Assembly (NCBI RefSeq): GCF_002368115.1
Contig: NZ_AP018316.1
Span: 3,552,996 to 3,616,995, forward strand
Source: Dolichospermum compactum NIES-806
Lineage (GTDB): Bacteria > Cyanobacteriota > Cyanobacteriia > Cyanobacteriales > Nostocaceae
Length of the DNA: 64,000 nucleotides
Direction: 5' to 3'
The notes under the pieces were generated by a model. The model was not told where the DNA came from and made no database searches. It saw only the letters and a list, made by a program, of their open reading frames with translations. Positions 26,948 to 34,523 of the stretch are shown one piece after another (the first letter of the stretch is position 1; each line of letters opens with the position of its first letter). Position numbers and translations under genes: made by a program.

Positions 26948-27156
26948 ATAATATAACTTAGTCGAGAAACTTGTAGAAGCGATACCCAACCCAATACTTA
27001 TCGGTTAAACTCAAAAAATAGAATTATGTAGGTTGGGTTAAGGAACGAAACCCAACATTTATAAGCATTTCTTGGGTTGCGCTGTCGCTTAACCCAACCT
27101 ACAAAATTTATAATCATAACCTAGTCGAGAAATTTGTAGAAGCGATACCCAACCCA
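26948..27156. repeat. Direct repeats flanking an inverted-repeat element
   Basis: Two 46/47-bp direct repeats (26948-26993 and 27110-27156; both contain TTGTAGAAGCGATACCCAAC) flank a 77-bp element at 27027-27103 with perfect 16-bp inverted ends (TGTAGGTTGGGTTAAG / CTTAACCCAACCTACA). It fills the alaS to Uma2 gap; no gene lies here. Confidence 0.8.
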
Positions 27157-27177
27157 TAAAACCTATAAATTAAAATT

Positions 27178-27762
27178 ATGACCCTCGCACAAGAAACACG
27201 CTACTATTCACTCCAAGAATACCTAGAATTAGAGGTAAACTCAGAAATACGTCACGAATATATCAACGGATTAATTATACCCATGACCGGTGGAACACCC
27301 AATCATAATCAACTTGCGGGCAATTTTTACGCAATGTTAAATTTTGCACTTAAACGTCAACCTTATCAAGTCTTTGTTACAGATCAACGTCTTTGGATTC
27401 CCACCAGAAAAATTCATACCTACCCTGATATTATGGTTGTGAAAAATCCCTTAGAATATGAAGAAGGAAGAAAAGACACCTTAGTAAATCCTGTGATGAT
27501 TGCAGAAGTATTATCAAAATCTACCAAAAGCTATGATAGAGATGAAAAATTCGCAGCTTATCGAACAATTCCCAGCTTACAAGAATATATTTTAATTGAC
27601 CAATATACAATGCACATTGAACAATATTTTAAAACTGATAACAATAAATGGATATTTTCTGAATTTACAGATGGAGATAGTAGCTTAAACCTATCTTCTA
27701 TTCCTTGCCAAATCTTGTTAGCAGATATTTATGATAAAGTAGACTTCAACACCGAAGAATAA
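27178..27762 (+). CDS. Uma2 family endonuclease-like protein
   Basis: A 194-residue Uma2/DUF820 protein, intact. YSLQEYLELEVNSEIRHEYI and NGLIIPMTGGTPNHNQLAGN at the start, then YPDIMVVKNP with the Asp and MIAEVLSKSTKSYDRDEKFA with the Glu, are the family pattern. It starts 21 bases after a copy of the 47-bp direct repeat, so its promoter must lie in repeat DNA. Cellular role of the family is unknown. Confidence 0.88.
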   Translation: MTLAQETRYYSLQEYLELEVNSEIRHEYINGLIIPMTGGTPNHNQLAGNFYAMLNFALKRQPYQVFVTDQRLWIPTRKIHTYPDIMVVKNPLEYEEGRKDTLVNPVMIAEVLSKSTKSYDRDEKFAAYRTIPSLQEYILIDQYTMHIEQYFKTDNNKWIFSEFTDGDSSLNLSSIPCQILLADIYDKVDFNTEE

Positions 27763-27834
27763 AAAACTCAATCTTCCTCTTTGCGCCTCTGCGTGAGATG
27801 ATCATAATCATAAATACCAAAGGAGTCAATAAAA

Positions 27835-28095
27835 ATGAGTCGCATTAATCCCTACACATTACAAATGCAAATTACTCAAATGTTTGCTCAAGGACAATCA
27901 TTTTTTGCCTTGACAAAAGTTCAAGATTGGTTAAAAGAACATAATCAAAACCCCTTAGATTTTGAAATTCTCTTCCACAAAAAACCCGCACCTCCTGGTT
28001 CTAAAGAAGTCATGGTAATAGAAATAGAACTCAAACGTAAAGACGGACAACCTGTAGATCCTTGGTTACAACAACAGGCTAATTTACACGCTTAA
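27835..28095 (+). CDS. Conserved hypothetical protein
   Basis: An 86-residue soluble protein (SRINPYTLQMQITQMFAQGQ ... QPVDPWLQQQANLHA). It looks like a small cyanobacterial conserved protein, but no domain is recognised. AAAGGAG at about 27820 gives a good ribosome site. Its 3' end overlaps the convergent PLP-enzyme gene by 12 bases. Confidence 0.6.
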   Translation: MSRINPYTLQMQITQMFAQGQSFFALTKVQDWLKEHNQNPLDFEILFHKKPAPPGSKEVMVIEIELKRKDGQPVDPWLQQQANLHA

Positions 28096-29010
28096 TTTAG
28101 ATATTTTTTCATCTTGATTACCTTGTAAACCTCCTGTATGGATTAATAGCAAAGATTCCGATTGAAAAAACCCTTGAGTGATTAAATCCATAACTCCATA
28201 AAACATTTTTCCCGTGTATACATAATCTAAAGGTATGTCATGTTGTTGTTGGAAATCTTGACAAAATAGCTTTAATTTATTAGTTACCTTAGCATAACCA
28301 CCAAAATGATAATCAGATACAAGTTGCCAAGGTGCAGGAGTATTAACAGGTGTTGGTAAACCAGAAGCTAGATAATTTGTTAATAAGTTATTGATATCTT
28401 CGTTGAGAAAATCACCACCTTTCAAAACAGGAAAACCAATTACTTTTTGTTCTTGACTTAATGATAGTGTCATTCCTGCTAATGTTGTTCCTGTCCCGCA
28501 AGCCAAACAGATAGTATTAAATCCTCTCACTGTTTGTAATATCTCTATACAACCGCGCAAACCATTTAAGTTACAACCTCCTTCAGGAATCATAAATACT
28601 TCTCCAAATTGCTGTTTTAATTGATTTTGTAATTGTTCTGTATGACGTTTTTTATATGTTTGACGATCAATATATACTAATTCCATTCCCTGTGCTACTG
28701 CAAATTGTAAAGTAGGATTGAGAGGGATATTTTCTTCTCCACGAATTAAGCCAATAGTGCGGAAACCCAACAGATTTCCTGCGGCTGCGGTAGCATAAAT
28801 ATGATTAGAATAAGCACCACCAAAGGTAAGGATTGTGGATAAATTTTTCTCCTTAGCTTCTACCAAGTTATATTTCAGCTTAAACCATTTATTACCGTTA
28901 ATTTGGGGGTGCATGAGATCCAAGCGTAAGACATATAACTTAACACCTGCATTATCACCAATTTCACTATTAATTTGTTGAATAAGTGGAGGAAAAAATT
29001 TTGACGGCAT
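28084..29010 (-). CDS. PLP-dependent D-cysteine desulfhydrase / ACC deaminase-like enzyme
   Basis: A 308-residue fold-type II PLP enzyme. NKWFKLKYNL near 39 holds the Lys that forms the Schiff base; TFGGAYSNHIYATAAAGNLL binds the substrate carboxylate; LACGTGTTLAGM is the phosphate-binding loop. The subgroup (with D-cysteine desulfhydrases and ACC deaminase) degrades D-cysteine to pyruvate, sulfide and ammonia or related substrates; exact substrate cannot be set from sequence. Transcribed alone. Confidence 0.82.
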   Translation of the reverse strand: MPSKFFPPLIQQINSEIGDNAGVKLYVLRLDLMHPQINGNKWFKLKYNLVEAKEKNLSTILTFGGAYSNHIYATAAAGNLLGFRTIGLIRGEENIPLNPTLQFAVAQGMELVYIDRQTYKKRHTEQLQNQLKQQFGEVFMIPEGGCNLNGLRGCIEILQTVRGFNTICLACGTGTTLAGMTLSLSQEQKVIGFPVLKGGDFLNEDINNLLTNYLASGLPTPVNTPAPWQLVSDYHFGGYAKVTNKLKLFCQDFQQQHDIPLDYVYTGKMFYGVMDLITQGFFQSESLLLIHTGGLQGNQDEKISKLSV

Positions 29011-29078
29011 TTCCCAAAAAAAGTTCTTCTTTATGAGAATAGTATAAAATACTAAGGTTACAAAAAATATCCACCAAT

Positions 29079-29183
29079 TATGGCTAAACTTTTTGATTTA
29101 ATCACCGAAGAACTGCAAAAGTTTATTATTAAGATATTAAAGTTTCAGAGTTTTATATATACTGATTCCTGCTTCCTTAAATA
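29079..29183 (+). pseudogene. 5' remnant of a PPOX-family gene
   Basis: ATG 29079 encodes MAKLFDLITEELQKFI, the characteristic start of cyanobacterial pyridoxamine-5'-phosphate-oxidase-family proteins, and then loses similarity and stops within 35 codons. The rest of 29011-29386 shows no gene. Family match is from memory of that N-terminus and so only moderate. Confidence 0.45.
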
Positions 29184-29386
29184 AGTCCTCAAGGATATCG
29201 GAATTTTTTTTGCGAATATCAATATGTCCTTGGTACACTTTATAAACGCTACTACGCGAACGAAGTTCACACAGTTAAAATTATTACTAATTATGCTACC
29301 CATTTACAAAATACTATATCAACAGGTATATTTAAAAGTTAAGCCTGAAATATAAAATTACGAACTCAGAATCAAATTAATAAAAA

Positions 29387-30382
29387 ATGAATTCTAGCCT
29401 TTTATTGTCTAACATTTTAAACCCGCCAGTGTTATTTTTCTTTTTAGGAATGCTGGCGATTTTTCTGCAATCTGATTTGGAAATTCCCCAACCATTACCC
29501 AAATTATTTTCTCTTTATCTGTTACTCGCAATTGGTTTTAAGGGTGGATATGAAATTGAAGAAAGTGCCATTAATCCAGAAGTTGTCCTCACTCTGTTAG
29601 CGGCTATATTCATCGCTTCTGTTGTTCCTATTTACTCATTTTTCATTTTAAGACTGAAACTGGATACCTATAATGCAGCGGCTATTGCTGCAACCTATGG
29701 TTCTATTAGTGCCGTTACTTTTATTACGGCTCAATCTTTTCTCAAAGTTCTCAATATTGATTCTAGTGGACACATGGTAGCTGCTTTAGCAATCATGGAA
29801 TCTCCAGCAATTATTGTGGGAATTGTCTTAGTGAGATTCTTTGCTAAAAGTCAGTTGGAAACAAAAGAAGGAAAAGTAGAGGAAGAAAAATTTTCTTGGG
29901 GTGAAGTGTTAAGAGAAGCCTTTTTAAATGGTTCTGTATTTCTCCTCATTGGTAGTGTGATAGTGGGAATTCTTACAGGAGAAAAGGGTTGGGAAAAATT
30001 ACATCCATTTACCCAAGATATATTCTATGGAGTGCTATCATTCTTTCTATTAGATATGGGTATGGTAGCTGCTAGAAGAATCAAAGAATTGAGAAGTACA
30101 GGTCTTTTCCTAATTGCTTTTGGCGTTATTATGCCTGTATTTAATGCCATTATTGGTATCTTTATCAGTAAATTAATTGGGATGTCTGAAGGAAATGCTC
30201 TTTTGTTTGCCGTACTTTGTGCTAGTGCTTCTTATATTGCCGTACCGGCAGCAATGCGAATGACTGTCCCTGAAGCTAACCCTAGTTTATATGTATCTAT
30301 GGCTTTAGCTATCACCTTTCCGTTTAATATTATTGTTGGTATACCTTTGTATTTCAACATTATCAAGACAATAGGAGTATAA
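29387..30382 (+). CDS. sbtA: SbtA-family sodium-dependent bicarbonate permease
   Basis: A 331-residue polytopic membrane protein of the SbtA (DUF897) family, which imports HCO3- with Na+ for the carbon-concentrating mechanism. About ten hydrophobic segments lie in two inverted halves (IGFKGGYEIEESAINPEVVL in the first, LLDMGMVAARRIKELR in the second), separated by a charged cytoplasmic loop near residues 165-180. It is some 40 residues shorter than the Synechocystis protein I recall (about 374). A PII-like gene follows four bases later, the normal sbtA-sbtB order. Confidence 0.85.
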   Translation: MNSSLLLSNILNPPVLFFFLGMLAIFLQSDLEIPQPLPKLFSLYLLLAIGFKGGYEIEESAINPEVVLTLLAAIFIASVVPIYSFFILRLKLDTYNAAAIAATYGSISAVTFITAQSFLKVLNIDSSGHMVAALAIMESPAIIVGIVLVRFFAKSQLETKEGKVEEEKFSWGEVLREAFLNGSVFLLIGSVIVGILTGEKGWEKLHPFTQDIFYGVLSFFLLDMGMVAARRIKELRSTGLFLIAFGVIMPVFNAIIGIFISKLIGMSEGNALLFAVLCASASYIAVPAAMRMTVPEANPSLYVSMALAITFPFNIIVGIPLYFNIIKTIGV

Positions 30383-30386
30383 CCAG

Positions 30387-30680
30387 GTGCAAGTTGTTAA
30401 AAAAGTCGAAATAATTATCAATTCCTTAGAACTACAAAAGGTGTTGAAAATTCTAGATCATATAGGTGTTTCTGGATATACAATTATTGAGGATGTTACA
30501 GGTAAGGGATACAGAGGTCGAGTTATTGACGATTTAGAAGGTCATGCACTTACCAATGGTTATGTAATGACTATTTGCAATGAAGAACAAGAACGGCAAA
30601 TAGCTGAAGCTGTTCGACCAGTCATCAAAAAATATGGTGGTGTATGTATTGCTGCTGATGTTAAATCAATCGTAGATTAA
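30387..30680 (+). CDS. sbtB: PII-like regulator of the SbtB type
   Basis: A 97-residue ferredoxin-fold PII-like protein: KKVEIIINSLELQKVLKILD, the T-loop region VTGKGYRGRVIDDLEG and KKYGGVCIAADV. SbtB proteins are trimers that bind cAMP/AMP/ADP/ATP and clamp SbtA. This copy ends about 12 residues early and lacks the C-terminal loop with paired Cys (CGPEGC type) of typical SbtB. The start is GTG 30387, four bases after sbtA, so it is likely coupled to it. It could be a related PII-like subfamily. Confidence 0.78.
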   Translation: MQVVKKVEIIINSLELQKVLKILDHIGVSGYTIIEDVTGKGYRGRVIDDLEGHALTNGYVMTICNEEQERQIAEAVRPVIKKYGGVCIAADVKSIVD

Positions 30681-30848
30681 TTAACTTTTGTAAATAACAA
30701 TTAGCAAATAAAATCTAATTTTTTGATGAATTTTGGCGAATGCTCCAGTACAAGGGAAATAGATGCAGGATTACCCCGTAATAGGTTGTAATATTAACAT
30801 TACTATAATCATTGTGCAGCTTAGAGAATTATCTCTGGAGTATACAAA

Positions 30849-31334
30849 ATGAAACCTTTAATTGCAACTTTCACTCAAAATTTAGATTTTTCGGAATCGG
30901 AAATAGAAACAATACTTTCCACACCGTTAAAGGAGGTGCTAAATTCACCGGCTTTGAAACAAGAGTTAGATAGTTTAGATATTAGCTTACTCAAAAAAAC
31001 CTTACCCACAGCCGGTGCAGTTTTAGCTGAACATTTACCACTTTTTTATGATTGGCTAAAAAATGAATTAGGTGTCCAGAATGTTCCTGATAGTCCAGAC
31101 CATACAACAAAATGGGTAGTTGGTTTTCTGAATAATCAGGAAAGTATCAATCATTTGGTTGAATTACATCGTCCCGTTCCCCATGCAGCTTTAGAACAGG
31201 CTGTTCCCCGGTTGGTAGGTTTGTTTGATGGTGTGGAAGATGTGAAGGTGCGTCAAGAATGGGAAAAAGCAGTTGCAGCGCTTTGTTTGGTTTTGGTTGT
31301 TGATGCTCGTGAACAGGCAAAACTGGCTAATTAA
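30849..31334 (+). CDS. Hypothetical protein
   Basis: A 161-residue soluble, mostly helical protein (IATFTQNLDFSESEIETILS start; VPHAALEQAVPRLVGLFDGV; AVAALCLVLVVDAREQAKLA end). I do not recognise it. It stands after the sbtAB pair with a 168-bp gap and its own ATG preceded by TCTGGAG. Confidence 0.55.
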   Translation: MKPLIATFTQNLDFSESEIETILSTPLKEVLNSPALKQELDSLDISLLKKTLPTAGAVLAEHLPLFYDWLKNELGVQNVPDSPDHTTKWVVGFLNNQESINHLVELHRPVPHAALEQAVPRLVGLFDGVEDVKVRQEWEKAVAALCLVLVVDAREQAKLAN

Positions 31335-31439
31335 TATGTCTGATAGCGTGGCGCAAGCCATATCAGGATGCTCAGGATTGAAGGATTAACAGGATTGAAT
31401 ATGGCGATATTTTGGGCGCAGGCCCTGCGCCCCTACCTC

Positions 31440-32846
31440 CTAAAGTGCTGGCTGATGTTGAATCCAAGGGTTAGCGGCTTCTAGTTGGGCTGCTAGACTA
31501 ATGAGGGTAGATTCAGCCGCAGGTTTACCAATTAGCTGTACACTCAGGGGTAAACCATTGCTATCAAAACCGACGGGAAGAGCGATCGCAGGTAATCCAG
31601 TAGCATTTGCGACAGGACAAGGCGCGACCCAGTGGACAATTTTGGCGAATGTCTCTTCTGGACTCAAATCTGCCCATTCACCGACGCGAATGGGAGAATG
31701 GAGATAGACTGGTAATACCAACACATCCACAGTATCAAAAAATGCGATAATTTGCCGAGAGACAATTTGCATTTGGGAAAGTGCTTGCAGATATTCAGCA
31801 ACAGAACCATTTTTTGCGAATAACCACTGGTTCAAAGGTTGCAAAGCTGGTGACGGGATTCCCGCTGCTGCTATTCCTGCTTGCCAAACTACTTTAAATG
31901 GTTCGATTAAACTGCTAAAATCTGGATATTTTTCCTCAACTTGATGTCCAAATTGTGCTAGTAATTCAACTGTTTTTAATACTCCTTGTTGACAGTTAGC
32001 GTCAGCTTCTCCAAAAGGAAGAATATTGGTACTAAAGGCAATTTTTAAAGGATCTAATTTAAATTGAGTTGCAGACAGAAATGATGGTTGGGGATCTGGT
32101 AGCCAATAAGGATCACCAGTAACGTAGCCAGAGATGACATCTAACATAGCGGCTGCATCCGCCACTGTGCGGGCAAGGGGACCATCAACAGCGATGCCCC
32201 CCAAGCGATCGCCTACAGGGGCTTTAGAAACTCTTCCCCTGGCTGGTTTGATGCCCACAACACCACAACAAGCCGCCGGACCACGCACCGAACCACCACC
32301 ATCTGAACCTTGAGCGATCGCACTTAATCCTGCTGCTACCGATGCCGCTGCACCACCACTAGAACCACCCGGAGTATATTCTAAATTCCAAGGGTTTCTT
32401 GCTGGGGGAAATCCCATAGGTTCGCTGTAAGGATAAGAACCTAATTCGGAAGTTGCGGTTTTACCCAGAATAATAAATCCCGCTTGTTTAATTTTCGTCA
32501 CCACGCCATCATCATGATTGGCAATATTGTTCAACAGCGCTGGATTTCCATAAGTACAAGTAACACCTGCAACTGCACTTAAGTCTTTAATAGAAATTGG
32601 CACACCAAAAAACGGCGGTAATTCGGAAATGGTCGTCAGTAATTCCGTTTTATTTGTAGCATCAGCGATCGCTAAATCTGCCGTAACTGTAAAATAACTC
32701 CCCAATTGGGGATTCAAGCGTTCAATTCTTTCCAAATATACTTCCACCAACTCCAGCGGCGACACTTCCCGTAGACGGATTAATTGTGCTAACTCTAAAG
32801 CCGGAGTAAAAGCTAAATCATTGCTATTCATTTTAACTTGTTGCAA
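31440..32846 (-). CDS. Amidase (amidase signature family)
   Basis: A 468-residue amidase-signature enzyme. The Ser-cisSer-Lys triad is visible: Lys in PISIKDLSAV near 85, cis-Ser and Ser in the Gly/Ser-rich stretch EYTPGGSSGGAAASVAAGLS with DGGGSVRGPAACCGV near 165-195. It hydrolyses amide bonds; the exact substrate is not clear. It is not GatA-like in context: no gatB or gatC nearby. Intact, transcribed alone, ATG start. Confidence 0.88.
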   Translation of the reverse strand: MQQVKMNSNDLAFTPALELAQLIRLREVSPLELVEVYLERIERLNPQLGSYFTVTADLAIADATNKTELLTTISELPPFFGVPISIKDLSAVAGVTCTYGNPALLNNIANHDDGVVTKIKQAGFIILGKTATSELGSYPYSEPMGFPPARNPWNLEYTPGGSSGGAAASVAAGLSAIAQGSDGGGSVRGPAACCGVVGIKPARGRVSKAPVGDRLGGIAVDGPLARTVADAAAMLDVISGYVTGDPYWLPDPQPSFLSATQFKLDPLKIAFSTNILPFGEADANCQQGVLKTVELLAQFGHQVEEKYPDFSSLIEPFKVVWQAGIAAAGIPSPALQPLNQWLFAKNGSVAEYLQALSQMQIVSRQIIAFFDTVDVLVLPVYLHSPIRVGEWADLSPEETFAKIVHWVAPCPVANATGLPAIALPVGFDSNGLPLSVQLIGKPAAESTLISLAAQLEAANPWIQHQPAL

Positions 32847-32996
32847 AAAGGGAACAGGTAATGAGTGTTGACACTCATTTTCACCAGTTTAGAGCTTCAG
32901 TCAAAAAAAAGATGCTTTAGGTGAAGGTTGAAAATGCCTATTTTCCCAACTGTTAACTGTTTGGCTCTGATGTATGGGCGATCGCTCAATTATTGG

Positions 32997-34523
32997 TTAA
33001 ATTGTATCTTCTAAGTATTGCAATCCCCAGTGATACAAAGAACGCATTAATAGATTGTTGAGATTGGGGGGAGTGCTAACTTTCTTGAGTAGTTCCATCA
33101 TCAGCTTTTTAATGATTTGTGGTGTTGTTGGTATCTTAACTCCGTCAAATCCATTGTTAGCCCAAAGATAGCCAATTTTCGTTGAAGTTATAGATTCGCC
33201 ATCATGAATAATTGTGTTGCGCTTTTTCCTAATATCGGCCATTAATTTTGACCATTTATTATCTTCTTTGAATTTATTGTAAATACACCAACCTTGCATT
33301 AATTCTGCTAGACTTGGTTCATCTTTATTACTTACTATCCAACCTTTAGCAGTCCAATTTTGGGCTGTTGATTGAATATACAATAATTGTTCTAAAAGTT
33401 GGACAAACTGAATAAATGCAGTGGTGTAATTTTCTCGGTTTAGAGAAAGTTCTAAGATAATTGTTGATTCCCAAAGTTTGCTAAGATTATCAGTCTGTAT
33501 TTTTTGGATTTGATTTTTCCAATTGATGATTTTTTCTGAATCAGTTATTTTACTAACATCATTACAACCTATCCAATCTTTGAGTTTTTGGTGAAAATCA
33601 TGATTAGATTCCCAGTTACTATATTGTGCTAAAAAACCAGCTAATTTATATAATACTGAATGACGACTTTCATGAACTTTTAGCCAAATTTGGGCTTCCG
33701 AAAAATCCCCTCTTTCCCAAGCTGATTTAATCTTTACTTTTTCTAACGCCCAGAAATATTTACTCATAGTAATAAGTTGAAAATTCTGGGAATGATTAGC
33801 AGTAACTAAACCATTTTCTAAGGTGGTAAAAAATTCCTTTGGTTCATCGGGACTAGCATTAAATACTTTATATTGACGGACTAAAGCTGCTGCACAAATT
33901 TCTACATTAGAAGCAATTACAGGGGTACATCCTTTAGTTTGAATCCAGAGAACAAACTCTTGATTTTTGTTAGCATTGATAGCTTCTTTCAAAACCAGGT
34001 GTTCTAATTCTTCTCGAATTTCATCACTATTACCAGCATTAATTTTTGGGGCGTGAACATCAACTCTAATATCAGGGAATAAACTTTTAATTTTTCCTTT
34101 CATTAATTCTGCTAACCATAAAGTATCTAATCGGCGAAAGTTCCAGGTAATACTTTCCGGTTGGTCTGTTCCCCATAGGATAATATGTTTTAAGCCTTGT
34201 TTTACTCCTCCTTCAATGACAGTTTTATCTAACAATAATTCGACATTACTAAAATCACCACCTAACCATACTTGACAGTAATCATAATATCTTTGACCTA
34301 AATCTCGACCACTCCAGGGATAGGTTTTACGATCTTGGTCTTGATGTTTACCCCGTTCTATTCCTAGTTCTTGATAGAGTTCGTTGATATGTGGAGGATA
34401 ACTAATATTACCATCTGCACCAAAGGAACGGATAAGACCATCTTTACACCGCCAGCCTATTTGTCGAGTTCCTATGGTAATGATGAGGGTGCTAACTTGA
34501 TTTGTGTTATTTGTTGTTGTCAT
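32997..34523 (-). CDS. CARF-HEPN ribonuclease, Csm6/Csx1-type CRISPR effector
   Basis: A 508-residue protein ending the cmr operon. The N-terminal half has a CARF-like sensor (STLIITIGTRQIGW, HIILWGTDQPES, WIQTKGCTPVIASNVEICAA), which binds cyclic oligoadenylate made by Cas10. The C-terminal half is helical with a HEPN RNase motif RNTIIH (R-x4-H) near residues 438-443. Such proteins degrade RNA non-specifically once activated and act as the signalling arm of type III immunity. Its ATG overlaps the stop of the Cmr6-Cmr1 gene (ATGA). Exact subfamily name is not certain. Confidence 0.8.
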   Translation of the reverse strand: MTTTNNTNQVSTLIITIGTRQIGWRCKDGLIRSFGADGNISYPPHINELYQELGIERGKHQDQDRKTYPWSGRDLGQRYYDYCQVWLGGDFSNVELLLDKTVIEGGVKQGLKHIILWGTDQPESITWNFRRLDTLWLAELMKGKIKSLFPDIRVDVHAPKINAGNSDEIREELEHLVLKEAINANKNQEFVLWIQTKGCTPVIASNVEICAAALVRQYKVFNASPDEPKEFFTTLENGLVTANHSQNFQLITMSKYFWALEKVKIKSAWERGDFSEAQIWLKVHESRHSVLYKLAGFLAQYSNWESNHDFHQKLKDWIGCNDVSKITDSEKIINWKNQIQKIQTDNLSKLWESTIILELSLNRENYTTAFIQFVQLLEQLLYIQSTAQNWTAKGWIVSNKDEPSLAELMQGWCIYNKFKEDNKWSKLMADIRKKRNTIIHDGESITSTKIGYLWANNGFDGVKIPTTPQIIKKLMMELLKKVSTPPNLNNLLMRSLYHWGLQYLEDTI

